From Christensenellaceae bacterium (GTDB lineage: Bacteria; Bacillota; Clostridia; Christensenellales; Borkfalkiaceae), in the NCBI GenBank assembly GCA_948482865.1, contig CAOMHR010000026.1, positions 1 through 13,480 on the forward strand: DNA of 13,480 nucleotides, given 5' to 3'. Below the pieces are notes generated by a model, which was given only the letters and a program-made list of their open reading frames with translations, searched no databases and had not been told where the DNA came from. Below are positions 6,825 to 13,480 of the stretch, piece after piece. Made by a program: the position numbers and the translations under genes. How positions within the stretch are numbered: the first letter of the stretch is position 1; each line of letters opens with the position of its first letter.

Positions 6825-7283
6825 ATGCAGATTAAGCCTATGACGGAAATACGCGCTTTTCTTGAAAAGATAGCCGTACCTATGGAAATTGAAATTGTCG
6901 ACGTTGAATTTGACAACCGCAGTGCGACTTTAACTGTTTTTATTGAAACGGAACAGGGGGTTGATTTAAACACCTGCGAAAAGTTTCATAACGCCATTAT
7001 GGACCCCATTGACGAGCTTGACCCGTCGTACGGCGTTCCTTATACGCTCAATGTGTCCAGTCCCGGGCTTGACAGACCTTTTAAAACCCAAAGAGATTTT
7101 GAACGCAATTTAAACAAAGAAGTTGAAGTAAAACTTTATGCGCCTTTAAAGGGACAAAAGTTTCTGGAAGGAGTTTTGACCGCCTTTGACGATAATGCGG
7201 TAACTCTTTTGATTAAAGGCGAAGAAATTAAACTGAGCAACAACAAAATAGCTAAAATAAACAAAGCAATCAAATTTGACTGA
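6825..7283 (+). CDS. rimP: Ribosome maturation factor RimP
   Basis: RimP binds the free 30S subunit and assists late maturation of the small subunit. The 152 residues are the usual size. The N-terminal domain carries VDLNTCEKFHNAIMDPIDELDP, and the family signature VSSPGLDRP is at residues 77-85. The C-terminal SH3-like barrel (about 90-150) contains LEGVLTAFDDNAVTLLIKGEEI. The start is set by AAGGGG at 6814-6819, 5 nt before the ATG; a second in-frame Met at codon 6 has no comparable site. It is the first gene of the operon and precedes nusA by 47 nt, the standard order in Bacillota. Confidence 0.95.
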   Translation: MQIKPMTEIRAFLEKIAVPMEIEIVDVEFDNRSATLTVFIETEQGVDLNTCEKFHNAIMDPIDELDPSYGVPYTLNVSSPGLDRPFKTQRDFERNLNKEVEVKLYAPLKGQKFLEGVLTAFDDNAVTLLIKGEEIKLSNNKIAKINKAIKFD

Positions 7284-7294
7284 TAAGTCGAATT
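7273..7294 (+). other. Small stem-loop across the rimP stop codon
   Basis: AATTTGACT at 7273-7281 can pair with AGTCGAATT at 7286-7294 (nine pairs including one U-G) around a GATA loop; the TGA stop is at 7281-7283. The stem is AT-rich and no T-run follows, so it is at most a weak RNA structure between rimP and nusA. Confidence 0.25.
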
Positions 7295-7330
7295 AAAATA
7301 TACTTTCATCAATAAGTCAGGAGATATAAA

Positions 7331-8452
7331 ATGACTAATAAAGATTTTTTTGCGGCACTTGCAGATTTGGAAAGGGAAAAGGGTATTCCCCAACAGGTAT
7401 TTTTAGACGCGCTTGAAAACGCGCTTGTTTCAGCCTGCAAAAAACAGTATTCCGGCGCGATAGGCGCGGTCGAAATTAAACTTAATCCCGACAGGGGTAC
7501 AATTGACTTCTTTACGGTAAAGACCGTAGTTGAAGAAGTGCTTGACAGGGAAAACGAGATATCCTTATCTGATGCCCAGAATATTAAAAAGAGTTATAAA
7601 CTCGGCGATAAAGTTACCGAAAAGTTTGTACCCAAGGATTTCAGCAGAATCGCTGCGCAGACGGCAAAACAGGTTATACTGCAAAAACTTCACGAGACGG
7701 AGAGAGACGCGGCGGTAAACGAGTTTTCCGATAAAGAAGGCGAACTGCTTGTCGGCGTAGTCAGAAAAATCGATGCGAAAAACGTTTATATCGAGTTGGG
7801 TAAAGGACAGGTTGAAGGCTTAATGCTTCCGTCCGATCAGGTTCCAGGTGAAAAGTATAACGTAAACGATAAACTTAAAGTATTCGTTAAAAAAGTCAAA
7901 AACGGATTCCGCGGCGCGCAGGTGCTTGTAAGCCGTGCTTCCGCAGGACTTGTCAGGAAACTTTTTGAAGAAGAAGTTCCCGAAATTAAACAGGGAACTG
8001 TAGTTATAAAGGAAGTAAGCCGTGAAGCCGGCGCAAGAACAAAAATTGCAATTTATGCGACCGATCCCAGAATTGACGCTATAGGCTCATGCGTGGGCAA
8101 TAAAGGCGCAAGGGTAAATGCGATTGTTGAAGAGTTAAAGGGTGAAAAGATTGACATTATCCCCTGGTCTGAAAATCCGCTTGAATTTATTGCAAAATCT
8201 TTGTCCCCTGCGAAAGTTATTTCGGTTACCCAGCTTGACGGCGAAAATACCGCAATGGCGGTTGTTCCTGACGATAAACTGTCGCTTGCGATAGGAAAGG
8301 ACGGACAAAACGCGCGCCTTGCGGTAAGACTTACCGGTTGGAAAATCGACGTAAAAAGCGAGTCCGCCGCGCGTAAACTTGAGGCGGAACATTCCGTTGA
8401 CGAAAGCGTAGCGGAAGAAGAAAATATTGAAATTACCGACGGAGCGGAATAA
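7331..8452 (+). CDS. nusA: Transcription termination/antitermination factor NusA
   Basis: NusA binds RNA polymerase and nascent RNA, promoting pausing and intrinsic termination. At 373 residues it is the short Bacillota form without the C-terminal acidic repeats of E. coli. The layout is an RNA polymerase-binding N-terminal domain (1 to about 125), an S1 domain (about 136-203, GELLVGVVRKIDAKNVYIEL), KH1 with GNKG at 256-259 and KH2 with GKDG at 322-325, then a short acidic tail rich in Glu and Asp. AGGAG at 7319-7323 precedes the ATG by 7 nt. The stop shares one base with the ylxR start (TAATG), indicating translational coupling. Confidence 0.97.
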   Translation: MTNKDFFAALADLEREKGIPQQVFLDALENALVSACKKQYSGAIGAVEIKLNPDRGTIDFFTVKTVVEEVLDRENEISLSDAQNIKKSYKLGDKVTEKFVPKDFSRIAAQTAKQVILQKLHETERDAAVNEFSDKEGELLVGVVRKIDAKNVYIELGKGQVEGLMLPSDQVPGEKYNVNDKLKVFVKKVKNGFRGAQVLVSRASAGLVRKLFEEEVPEIKQGTVVIKEVSREAGARTKIAIYATDPRIDAIGSCVGNKGARVNAIVEELKGEKIDIIPWSENPLEFIAKSLSPAKVISVTQLDGENTAMAVVPDDKLSLAIGKDGQNARLAVRLTGWKIDVKSESAARKLEAEHSVDESVAEEENIEITDGAE

Positions 8453-8724
8453 TGCCCAAAACAAAAAAAATACCGCTCAGGATGTGCATTGCATGCAGGG
8501 AGTTGAAAGAAAAAAGGGAGATGCTTCGCGTTGTGAAAAACGGCGAAAGTAAAATCTTTATCGACTTCTCGTCCAAAGCGGCAGGGCGCGGCGCATATGT
8601 TTGCGATAAGCCCGAATGTATCGGTAAACTGAAAAAACAGAGACTGTTGAACAAAGTTTTTTCATGCGAAGTCGGTACGGACGTTTATTCGGCAATCGAG
8701 GAGGAGTACTTTGGCGCAAAGTAA
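8452..8724 (+). CDS. ylxR: YlxR family RNA-binding protein (DUF448)
   Basis: YlxR is a small basic protein nearly always encoded between nusA and infB; in Bacillus subtilis it has been reported to bind RNase P RNA and modulate RNase P (name RnpM). The 90 residues hold the family signature RMCIACRELKEKREMLRVVK from residue 10 and GRGAYVC at 45-51. Four cysteines (C12, C15, C51, C56) occupy the usual family positions. The ATG overlaps the nusA stop by one base, and the 3' end overlaps ylxQ by 14 nt. The family call is secure; the RNase P role is carried over from B. subtilis. Confidence 0.93.
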   Translation: MPKTKKIPLRMCIACRELKEKREMLRVVKNGESKIFIDFSSKAAGRGAYVCDKPECIGKLKKQRLLNKVFSCEVGTDVYSAIEEEYFGAK

Positions 8725-9034
8725 AGTTCGCAGTTACATCGGATTTTGCATAAAGGCAAGGAAAATTACTCTGGGAGCGAACGCCATAGGAATGTTATCA
8801 AGCGGAGTTTATCTTCTGATACTCGATAAACAAGCCGCAAAAAACTCATTGAGATTTGCACTGAAATATAAGAGAAAATTTGGCTGTCCGCTCATTCTTT
8901 GCAACGAAAAACTTGAAGACGTTGTATGTAAAAAAGAGTGTAAGCTGGCGGCGATACGTGATAAGAATCTGGCGGACGCAATTTTAAACGGCGGCGATAC
9001 GAATTACGAATTATATACCGAAGGCGGTGAATAG
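8711..9034 (+). CDS. ylxQ: YlxQ, L7Ae-family putative K-turn RNA-binding protein
   Basis: The 107-residue L7Ae/L30e/S12e/Gadd45-type fold is recognised from its length, its place between ylxR and infB, and an N terminus with SYIGFCIKARKITLGANAI followed by alternating beta strands (VYLLILD, CPLILCN, LAAIRDKNLADAIL). YlxQ-like proteins of Bacillota bind kink-turn RNA, but the cellular target is not settled. The start codon is TTG at 8711. It lies inside the end of ylxR and has the best ribosome binding site in the window, AGGAGG at 8699-8704, 6 nt upstream. The stop is 3 nt before the infB ATG. The sequence is rather divergent, so context carries part of the call. Confidence 0.87.
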   Translation: MAQSKVRSYIGFCIKARKITLGANAIGMLSSGVYLLILDKQAAKNSLRFALKYKRKFGCPLILCNEKLEDVVCKKECKLAAIRDKNLADAILNGGDTNYELYTEGGE

Positions 9035-9037
9035 TAT

Positions 9038-11512
9038 ATGGCAATAAGATACGAAAATATTGAAAATATCGGCAATTTAATTTCAAGCGGAAAGGTGTCC
9101 GAATTTACCAAAAAAGTAGGTACAGCCGAAAAGAAAGTTGCGGAAATACTGAAAAAATTATCTGATCTGGAAAAGGAAAAGCAAGCCAGAAAACTTGAAG
9201 AAGAAAGGCTTGCCACCGAAAAATTAGCGGCGGAAGAAGCGGCTAAACGCGCAGCGGAGCAGGCTGCAAAAGAAGCGGAAGAAGCGGCTGAAGCCGAAAA
9301 ATTAAAGGCAATTGAAAAGCCTTCCAAACCTGTTGTCAAAACAGATAACAAGGTTTCCGCTAACGTTGCTCCCAAAGAGAATAAAACGTTTGTAAATCAC
9401 GATTCGCGTCCGCAAAAACCGCCTGTTCGCAATCCGCAGTTTAATAACAGATTTAACAACAATAACGGTTCAAACGCAGGGAATACAAGACCTTCACAAC
9501 CTGCAAGGTTTACTGCGCCTGCGCCTTCAACAACTGCGGCGCAGCCTGCGAAAAATAAAAATTTCGGGCCCGACAAAAAGAAGCAGAGTTTTGACAGGAC
9601 CTACGTCGAAAAAGACAGGCGGACTATGTCTAAACGCGCGCTGGTTAAACAGCAGGGCGCAAGCATTGACGATTTTGACGAAAATAAGAGCGGTTACAGA
9701 AAATTACGTTTAAAGAAAGATAAAAAGCAACAGAACGCTCAGGCTATTAAAATCGAGCGCGCAGTGGTCACGACCAACGATATTCCTTTGAAATCGCTCT
9801 CCGAAAAACTTGGTATTTCCGCGGTCGAAATTACTAAGCGTCTGTTTAAAGAAGGCGTAATGAAAACTGTAAACGAATCAATTGATTACGATACCGCAGC
9901 TCTTGTTGCGGCTGGACTCGGTATCGAGCTTGAATATAAGCCCGAAAAGACCGCCGAAGAAGTGCTTATTGAAAAACAGGCGGATACGGTTGAAGAAATT
10001 GAAAGCCTTGTTCCCCGCGCTCCGATAGTCACTGTAATGGGACACGTAGACCACGGTAAAACTTCGCTTTTGGATTATATAAGAAAGACCAATGCAGCTG
10101 CCGGCGAAGCAGGCGGTATAACGCAGCATATAGGCGCATATACGGTTTCGGTAAACGGTAAAGGCATTACGTTTATAGATACGCCCGGACACGAAGCGTT
10201 TACGGCAATGCGCGCGCGCGGCGCACAGGTTACCGATATTGTTATCCTTGTGGTCGCGGCGGACGACGGCATAATGCCGCAGACTATAGAAGCTATCAAT
10301 CACGCAAAAGCGGCGAACGTATCGATTATCGTTGCGGTAAACAAAATAGATAAAGTAGGCGCTAATATCGATAAAGTAAAGCAGGATCTGACAGGTCACG
10401 GTCTTGTACCCGAAGAATGGGGCGGCGATACGCTTGTTTGTCCGATTTCTTGTAAGACGGGCGAAGGAATAGATTCGCTTCTGGAAAGTTTGCTCCTTAT
10501 TGCCGAAATGAAAGAACTTCTGGCGAATCCCGAAAGAGAAGCGCGCGGCGTAATTATAGAAGCGCGCCTTGACAAGGGCAAAGGTCCTGTAGCTACCGTG
10601 CTGGTTCAGAACGGAACATTGCATACAGGAGACAATCTTATTTCCGGTACCGTTACAGGAAGAGTGCGCGCAATGATAGACGACAACGGTAAGCCCGTAA
10701 AAGAAGCAGGTCCTTCAATGGCGGTAAATGTACTTGGTCTTGAAGAAGTTCCAAATTCAGGTGATTCCATTTTTGCAGTTTCGCAGGCGTTAATGAAACA
10801 GGTCATGGACGAAAGAAAGAGAAAGGAAAGCGACGCTATGATAAAATCCGCGTCAAAAATTTCTCTTGACGAAGTTTTCGGAAAAATTGCGGAAGGCAAT
10901 ATGAAAACTTTGAACCTTATCATAAAGTGCGACGTTCAGGGTTCTGTCGAAGCGGTAAAACAATCCGTTTCAAAACTTTCGAACGAAGAAGTTCAGGTTA
11001 AAGTAATTCACAGCGGAGCAGGCGCAGTAACGGAAACCGACGTGATGCTTGCCGACTCGTCAAATGCAATAATACTCGGCTTTAATGTCCGTCCCGATAC
11101 AAAGGCAAAAGCTCTTGCGGAAAGAAGCAAGGTGGACGTAAGGTCTTACAGAATTATTTACGATTTGTTGGACGATATAGAAGCGGCTCTCAAAGGTATG
11201 CTTTCGCCTAAATATCACGAAGTTTATCTTGGTAAATGCGAAGTACGCCAGACTTTCAAAATCACGGGCGTCGGCAATATCGCAGGCTGTTACGTACAGG
11301 AAGGAAAAATCGTCCGCGGCGGCAAATTGCGGATTTACCGCGACGACGTGCTTGTAGTGGAAGGCAACGTTCAGCAGCTTAAACGTTTTAAAGACGACGT
11401 TAAAGAAGTCGCTTTTGGTTTTGAGTGCGGTTGTGCGATAGAAGGTTTTAACGATATTAAAATCGGCGATATTATAGAATGTTATCTCATTGAACAGGTT
11501 TCGGTAGGTTAA
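9038..11512 (+). CDS. infB: Translation initiation factor IF-2
   Basis: IF-2 is the GTPase that places initiator fMet-tRNA on the 30S subunit and promotes subunit joining. It has 824 residues. An N-terminal Lys/Glu/Ala-rich coiled coil (about 30-95) is followed by an Asn/Pro/Gln-rich disordered stretch (about 115-185), then a basic segment and the IF2_N module (about 247-300, NDIPLKSLSEKLGI). The G domain shows G1 GHVDHGKT (335-342), G2 GGIT (359-362), G3 DTPGH (381-385) and G4 NKID (435-438). Domains II, III and the initiator-tRNA-binding IV follow, ending near EGFNDIKIGDIIECYLIEQV. The ATG at 9038 lies 3 nt after the ylxQ stop, with AAGGCGGTG at 9021-9029. A usual extra IF2_N module at the extreme N terminus is not recognisable; the coiled coil is there instead. 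Confidence 0.97.
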   Translation: MAIRYENIENIGNLISSGKVSEFTKKVGTAEKKVAEILKKLSDLEKEKQARKLEEERLATEKLAAEEAAKRAAEQAAKEAEEAAEAEKLKAIEKPSKPVVKTDNKVSANVAPKENKTFVNHDSRPQKPPVRNPQFNNRFNNNNGSNAGNTRPSQPARFTAPAPSTTAAQPAKNKNFGPDKKKQSFDRTYVEKDRRTMSKRALVKQQGASIDDFDENKSGYRKLRLKKDKKQQNAQAIKIERAVVTTNDIPLKSLSEKLGISAVEITKRLFKEGVMKTVNESIDYDTAALVAAGLGIELEYKPEKTAEEVLIEKQADTVEEIESLVPRAPIVTVMGHVDHGKTSLLDYIRKTNAAAGEAGGITQHIGAYTVSVNGKGITFIDTPGHEAFTAMRARGAQVTDIVILVVAADDGIMPQTIEAINHAKAANVSIIVAVNKIDKVGANIDKVKQDLTGHGLVPEEWGGDTLVCPISCKTGEGIDSLLESLLLIAEMKELLANPEREARGVIIEARLDKGKGPVATVLVQNGTLHTGDNLISGTVTGRVRAMIDDNGKPVKEAGPSMAVNVLGLEEVPNSGDSIFAVSQALMKQVMDERKRKESDAMIKSASKISLDEVFGKIAEGNMKTLNLIIKCDVQGSVEAVKQSVSKLSNEEVQVKVIHSGAGAVTETDVMLADSSNAIILGFNVRPDTKAKALAERSKVDVRSYRIIYDLLDDIEAALKGMLSPKYHEVYLGKCEVRQTFKITGVGNIAGCYVQEGKIVRGGKLRIYRDDVLVVEGNVQQLKRFKDDVKEVAFGFECGCAIEGFNDIKIGDIIECYLIEQVSVG

Positions 11513-11520
11513 GGAGTCTT

Positions 11521-11889
11521 ATGAAAGGAACCAGGGGACAGCGGTTGTCGGGCGAGTTTCAAAAGGAAATTTCATCGATTATATCCGCTAAGCTCAGAAA
11601 TAAATATCCCGAAATGAGCGCAATTATCAGCGTTACCGAAGCAGATATTGCGCCCGACTTAAAGAGTGCAAACGTTTACGTAAGTATTTTTGATACCGAT
11701 AAACAGAGACAAGAACATACCTTCGGGATAATTAAAGAAAATGCGGGATTTATCCGTCACGAATTGTCTAAAGTTATGCGGGTAAGGACCGTTCCCGAAC
11801 TCCGTTTTATTTCCGATTCAAGTATGGAGTACGGCGCTAAAATCGATACGATTTTGAACGGTCTGGAAACAGATAAATATGATAAATAA
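11521..11889 (+). CDS. rbfA: Ribosome-binding factor A
   Basis: RbfA is a single-KH-domain factor that binds 16S rRNA near helix 1 and assists late 30S maturation and cold adaptation. The 122 residues match the family, with R-x-x-R-L-S-x-E-F-Q-K-E-I at the N terminus (from about residue 5) and a KH core seen in VTEADIAPDLKSANVYVSIF and PELRFISDSSMEYGAKID. AAGGAG at 11511-11516 overlaps the infB stop and lies 4 nt before the ATG. The 3' end overlaps nrnA by 11 nt. No ylxP gene lies between infB and rbfA, unlike Bacillus subtilis. Confidence 0.95.
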   Translation: MKGTRGQRLSGEFQKEISSIISAKLRNKYPEMSAIISVTEADIAPDLKSANVYVSIFDTDKQRQEHTFGIIKENAGFIRHELSKVMRVRTVPELRFISDSSMEYGAKIDTILNGLETDKYDK

Positions 11890-12844
11890 TTCAGCTTCGG
11901 AAATAGCCGAAAAATTGAAAAAAGCAAACAGTGTCGCCATATTTTGTCACGCAAGACCCGACGGCGATGCTTTGGGCGCAGGACTTGCCCTTTTGCTCGC
12001 GTTTCAGAATGCGGGAAAACGGGCGGTAATGTGTTGTGAAGATTTGCCGCCCGAAAAGTTTGATTTTTTATCTGCTATGAAACAGGTTCGGCGCGGACTT
12101 CCTACAAAAGCAGATTACGATACCTTTATAAGCGTTGATTGTGCCGACGTTTCGCGTATGGGTGTTTTTGCAGACGTGTATTCAAAGTTTGCGGGAGTAA
12201 CAGTAAATATTGACCATCATGTTTCAAATTCGGGTTTTGCAAAATATAATTATGTAATCGATTGTCCCGCAACATGCGAAGTTTTGACAGATTTGTTTGA
12301 AGTCGCAGGGTTTGAAATAACTAAAGATATTTCGGATTTACTTCTTTTGGGACTGATTACGGACAGCGGTAATTTTACTCACTGCGACGTTGGAGAAAAC
12401 ACATTTAAAACCGCGGCAAAATTGAGAGCGGCGGGCGGCGACGTGAATTTAATAAATTATATGATGTTTTCGCGCCAGCCCAAACAACGCGCACTTTTGT
12501 ACGGCAGGGTTATGAATAAAATCCGTTTTGCGCTTGACGATAAATTAACTTTTATTGTCACCACTTTGGAAGATATGGAGCAAACAGGCGCGGATAAGAG
12601 CCTTACGGAAGGGTTTGTTGATTTTCCGTTGACTATTGACGGCGTAGAAGTTTCAATTTCTCTTATGGAAGTTAAAAAACACCATTACAAAGTTTCATTC
12701 AGGAGCAAGGGCAAAGTAAACGTGAACGCGGTTGCGGGAACATTCGGCGGCGGAGGTCATATACTTGCAAGCGGCTGTGTCCTTAACGGCGAGTTCGAAG
12801 AAGTAATTGAGAAACTTGAATTTGCCGTCCGGCAGAATTTATGA
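11879..12844 (+). CDS. nrnA: DHH/DHHA1 phosphoesterase, NrnA-type nano-RNase/pAp phosphatase
   Basis: NrnA proteins degrade 2-5 nt RNAs (and related linear dinucleotides) and remove the 3'-phosphate of pAp. The 321 residues show the DHH domain: HARPDGDALG from residue 24 with metal ligands H24, D28 and D30, SVDCADVSRMG, the DHH triplet at 112-114 and LGLITDSGNFTH. A C-terminal DHHA1 domain ends in the substrate-binding GGGGH (290-294) followed by ILASGC. The start overlaps rbfA by 11 nt and has no strong Shine-Dalgarno sequence, so coupling to rbfA is likely. Its stop overlaps the truB start as ATGA. The place between rbfA and truB is common in Clostridia. Exact substrate preference cannot be read from sequence. 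Confidence 0.93.
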   Translation: MINNSASEIAEKLKKANSVAIFCHARPDGDALGAGLALLLAFQNAGKRAVMCCEDLPPEKFDFLSAMKQVRRGLPTKADYDTFISVDCADVSRMGVFADVYSKFAGVTVNIDHHVSNSGFAKYNYVIDCPATCEVLTDLFEVAGFEITKDISDLLLLGLITDSGNFTHCDVGENTFKTAAKLRAAGGDVNLINYMMFSRQPKQRALLYGRVMNKIRFALDDKLTFIVTTLEDMEQTGADKSLTEGFVDFPLTIDGVEVSISLMEVKKHHYKVSFRSKGKVNVNAVAGTFGGGGHILASGCVLNGEFEEVIEKLEFAVRQNL

Positions 12845-13480
12845 CGGGTTTTATAATTGTCAATAAGGCTGCGGGGACAAGTTCTGCGCACGAAGTCAAT
12901 AAAATAAAGCGGCTGTCAAATACGCCGTGTGGGCATATGGGTACATTGGACCCTATGGCAAGCGGGGTGCTTCCCGTTGCAATGGGCAATGCCGCAAGGC
13001 TGTTTGATTATTTTTTAGATAAGCGTAAAACTTACGTCGCAGAGTTTAAGTTCGGCTTGGACAGCGATACTCTTGATACTACGGGAACGGTTACAAAAAC
13101 AGGCGGCAGGGTGCCGCGGGAAACTGAAATTGTAAATATACTTCCGTCGCTTTGCGGCGAAGTAATGCAGGTTCCGCCAAAATACAGCGCTAAAAACATA
13201 GGCGGCAAAAGGGGTTATCAACTTGCACGTTCTGGCGTTGAGTTTGAGCTTCCGCCTAAGAAAGTAAATATATATTCAATCAAACTTTTACAAAAAATTT
13301 CGGAAGACGGTTTTTCTTTTGAAATCGAGTGCGGCGGCGGAACTTATATCCGTTCGATTGCGCGTGATTTGGGGAAAAGTTTAAATACATACTCCATAAT
13401 GAGCGGACTTGTAAGAACTAAAAGCGGTTGCTTCGATATAAAAGACGCAGTTAAAACCGAAGAACTTACATCCAATAATT
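12841..13480 (+). CDS. truB: tRNA pseudouridine(55) synthase (3' partial)
   Basis: TruB isomerises U55 in the T-loop of tRNAs to pseudouridine and also has tRNA chaperone activity. About 213 codons are visible before the right edge; the family usually has near 290-310 residues, so the end lies outside the window. The N terminus MTGFIIVNKAAGTSSAHEV is followed by GHMGTLDPMASGVLP with catalytic Asp at residue 37. Then come the KTYVAEFKFGLDSDTLDTTG strand region, VPPKYSAKNIGGKRGYQLAR, and GGTYIRSIARDLG, all typical of TruB. The ATG shares ATGA with the nrnA stop, so translation is probably coupled. The reading frame has no stop up to base 13480. Confidence 0.95.
   Translation, partial: MTGFIIVNKAAGTSSAHEVNKIKRLSNTPCGHMGTLDPMASGVLPVAMGNAARLFDYFLDKRKTYVAEFKFGLDSDTLDTTGTVTKTGGRVPRETEIVNILPSLCGEVMQVPPKYSAKNIGGKRGYQLARSGVEFELPPKKVNIYSIKLLQKISEDGFSFEIECGGGTYIRSIARDLGKSLNTYSIMSGLVRTKSGCFDIKDAVKTEELTSNN

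Noticed and set aside
9615..9630. Internal infB start (AGGCGG just before an in-frame ATG) for a short IF-2 isoform
   Set aside because: The spacing is only about 3 nt and similar purine runs occur throughout the gene. Without protein evidence it is not supported, though short IF-2 forms exist in some bacteria.
9878..10624. Long open frame on the minus strand opposite the IF-2 G domain
   Set aside because: It is a shadow of the highly conserved infB G domain, with no recognisable protein motif and no separate promoter or ribosome binding site that I can see.
1..13480. CRISPR arrays, insertion sequences, tRNA or rRNA genes, phage genes
   Set aside because: I found no direct-repeat array, transposase, terminal inverted repeats, tRNA cloverleaf or rRNA sequence. 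All but short gaps is occupied by conserved + strand genes.

Overview
The window looks like a chromosomal housekeeping region of a Bacillota (Firmicutes) bacterium, probably of the class Clostridia or a related uncultured lineage. The reasons are a PolC-family protein next to ispG, the order rimP-nusA-ylxR-ylxQ-infB-rbfA-nrnA-truB, a long single-chain PurL with a fused glutaminase domain, AGGAG-type ribosome binding sites and SigA-like promoters with TGN-extended -10 boxes. Genus and family cannot be fixed from this sequence alone. All genes are on the + strand. No stretch longer than about 110 bases lacks a gene, and I see no tRNA, rRNA, CRISPR array or mobile element.

Region 1 (1-4145): the 3' nine-tenths or more of purL (5' end outside the window), then nrdR with its own promoter, closed by a strong 12-bp terminator-like hairpin. 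Region 2 (4146-6720): ispG, which begins six bases after the terminator's T-run without a visible Shine-Dalgarno sequence, overlaps by 8 nt a gene in the place where Clostridia usually carry polC. That gene encodes only 508 residues: a PolC-like N-terminal region, an OB fold and a complete DEDDh exonuclease domain. Both PHP halves and the whole polymerase are absent, and a QTDMF peptide resembling a beta-clamp-binding motif lies in the linker where the PHP half would be. This is the most unusual object in the window. Region 3 (6721-13480): a promoter with a 32-bp dyad across the predicted transcription start and a second leader hairpin, then the tightly packed translation/transcription operon rimP-nusA-ylxR-ylxQ-infB-rbfA-nrnA-truB. 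truB runs off the right edge.

The operon joins 30S maturation (RimP, RbfA), transcription elongation/termination (NusA), RNA-binding accessory proteins (YlxR, YlxQ), translation initiation (IF-2), nano-RNA/pAp turnover (NrnA) and tRNA modification (TruB). Overlapping stop/start codons (nusA/ylxR, ylxR/ylxQ, rbfA/nrnA, nrnA/truB) suggest translational coupling through most of it. The upstream genes serve purine synthesis (PurL), control of ribonucleotide reductase (NrdR) and isoprenoid precursor synthesis (IspG).
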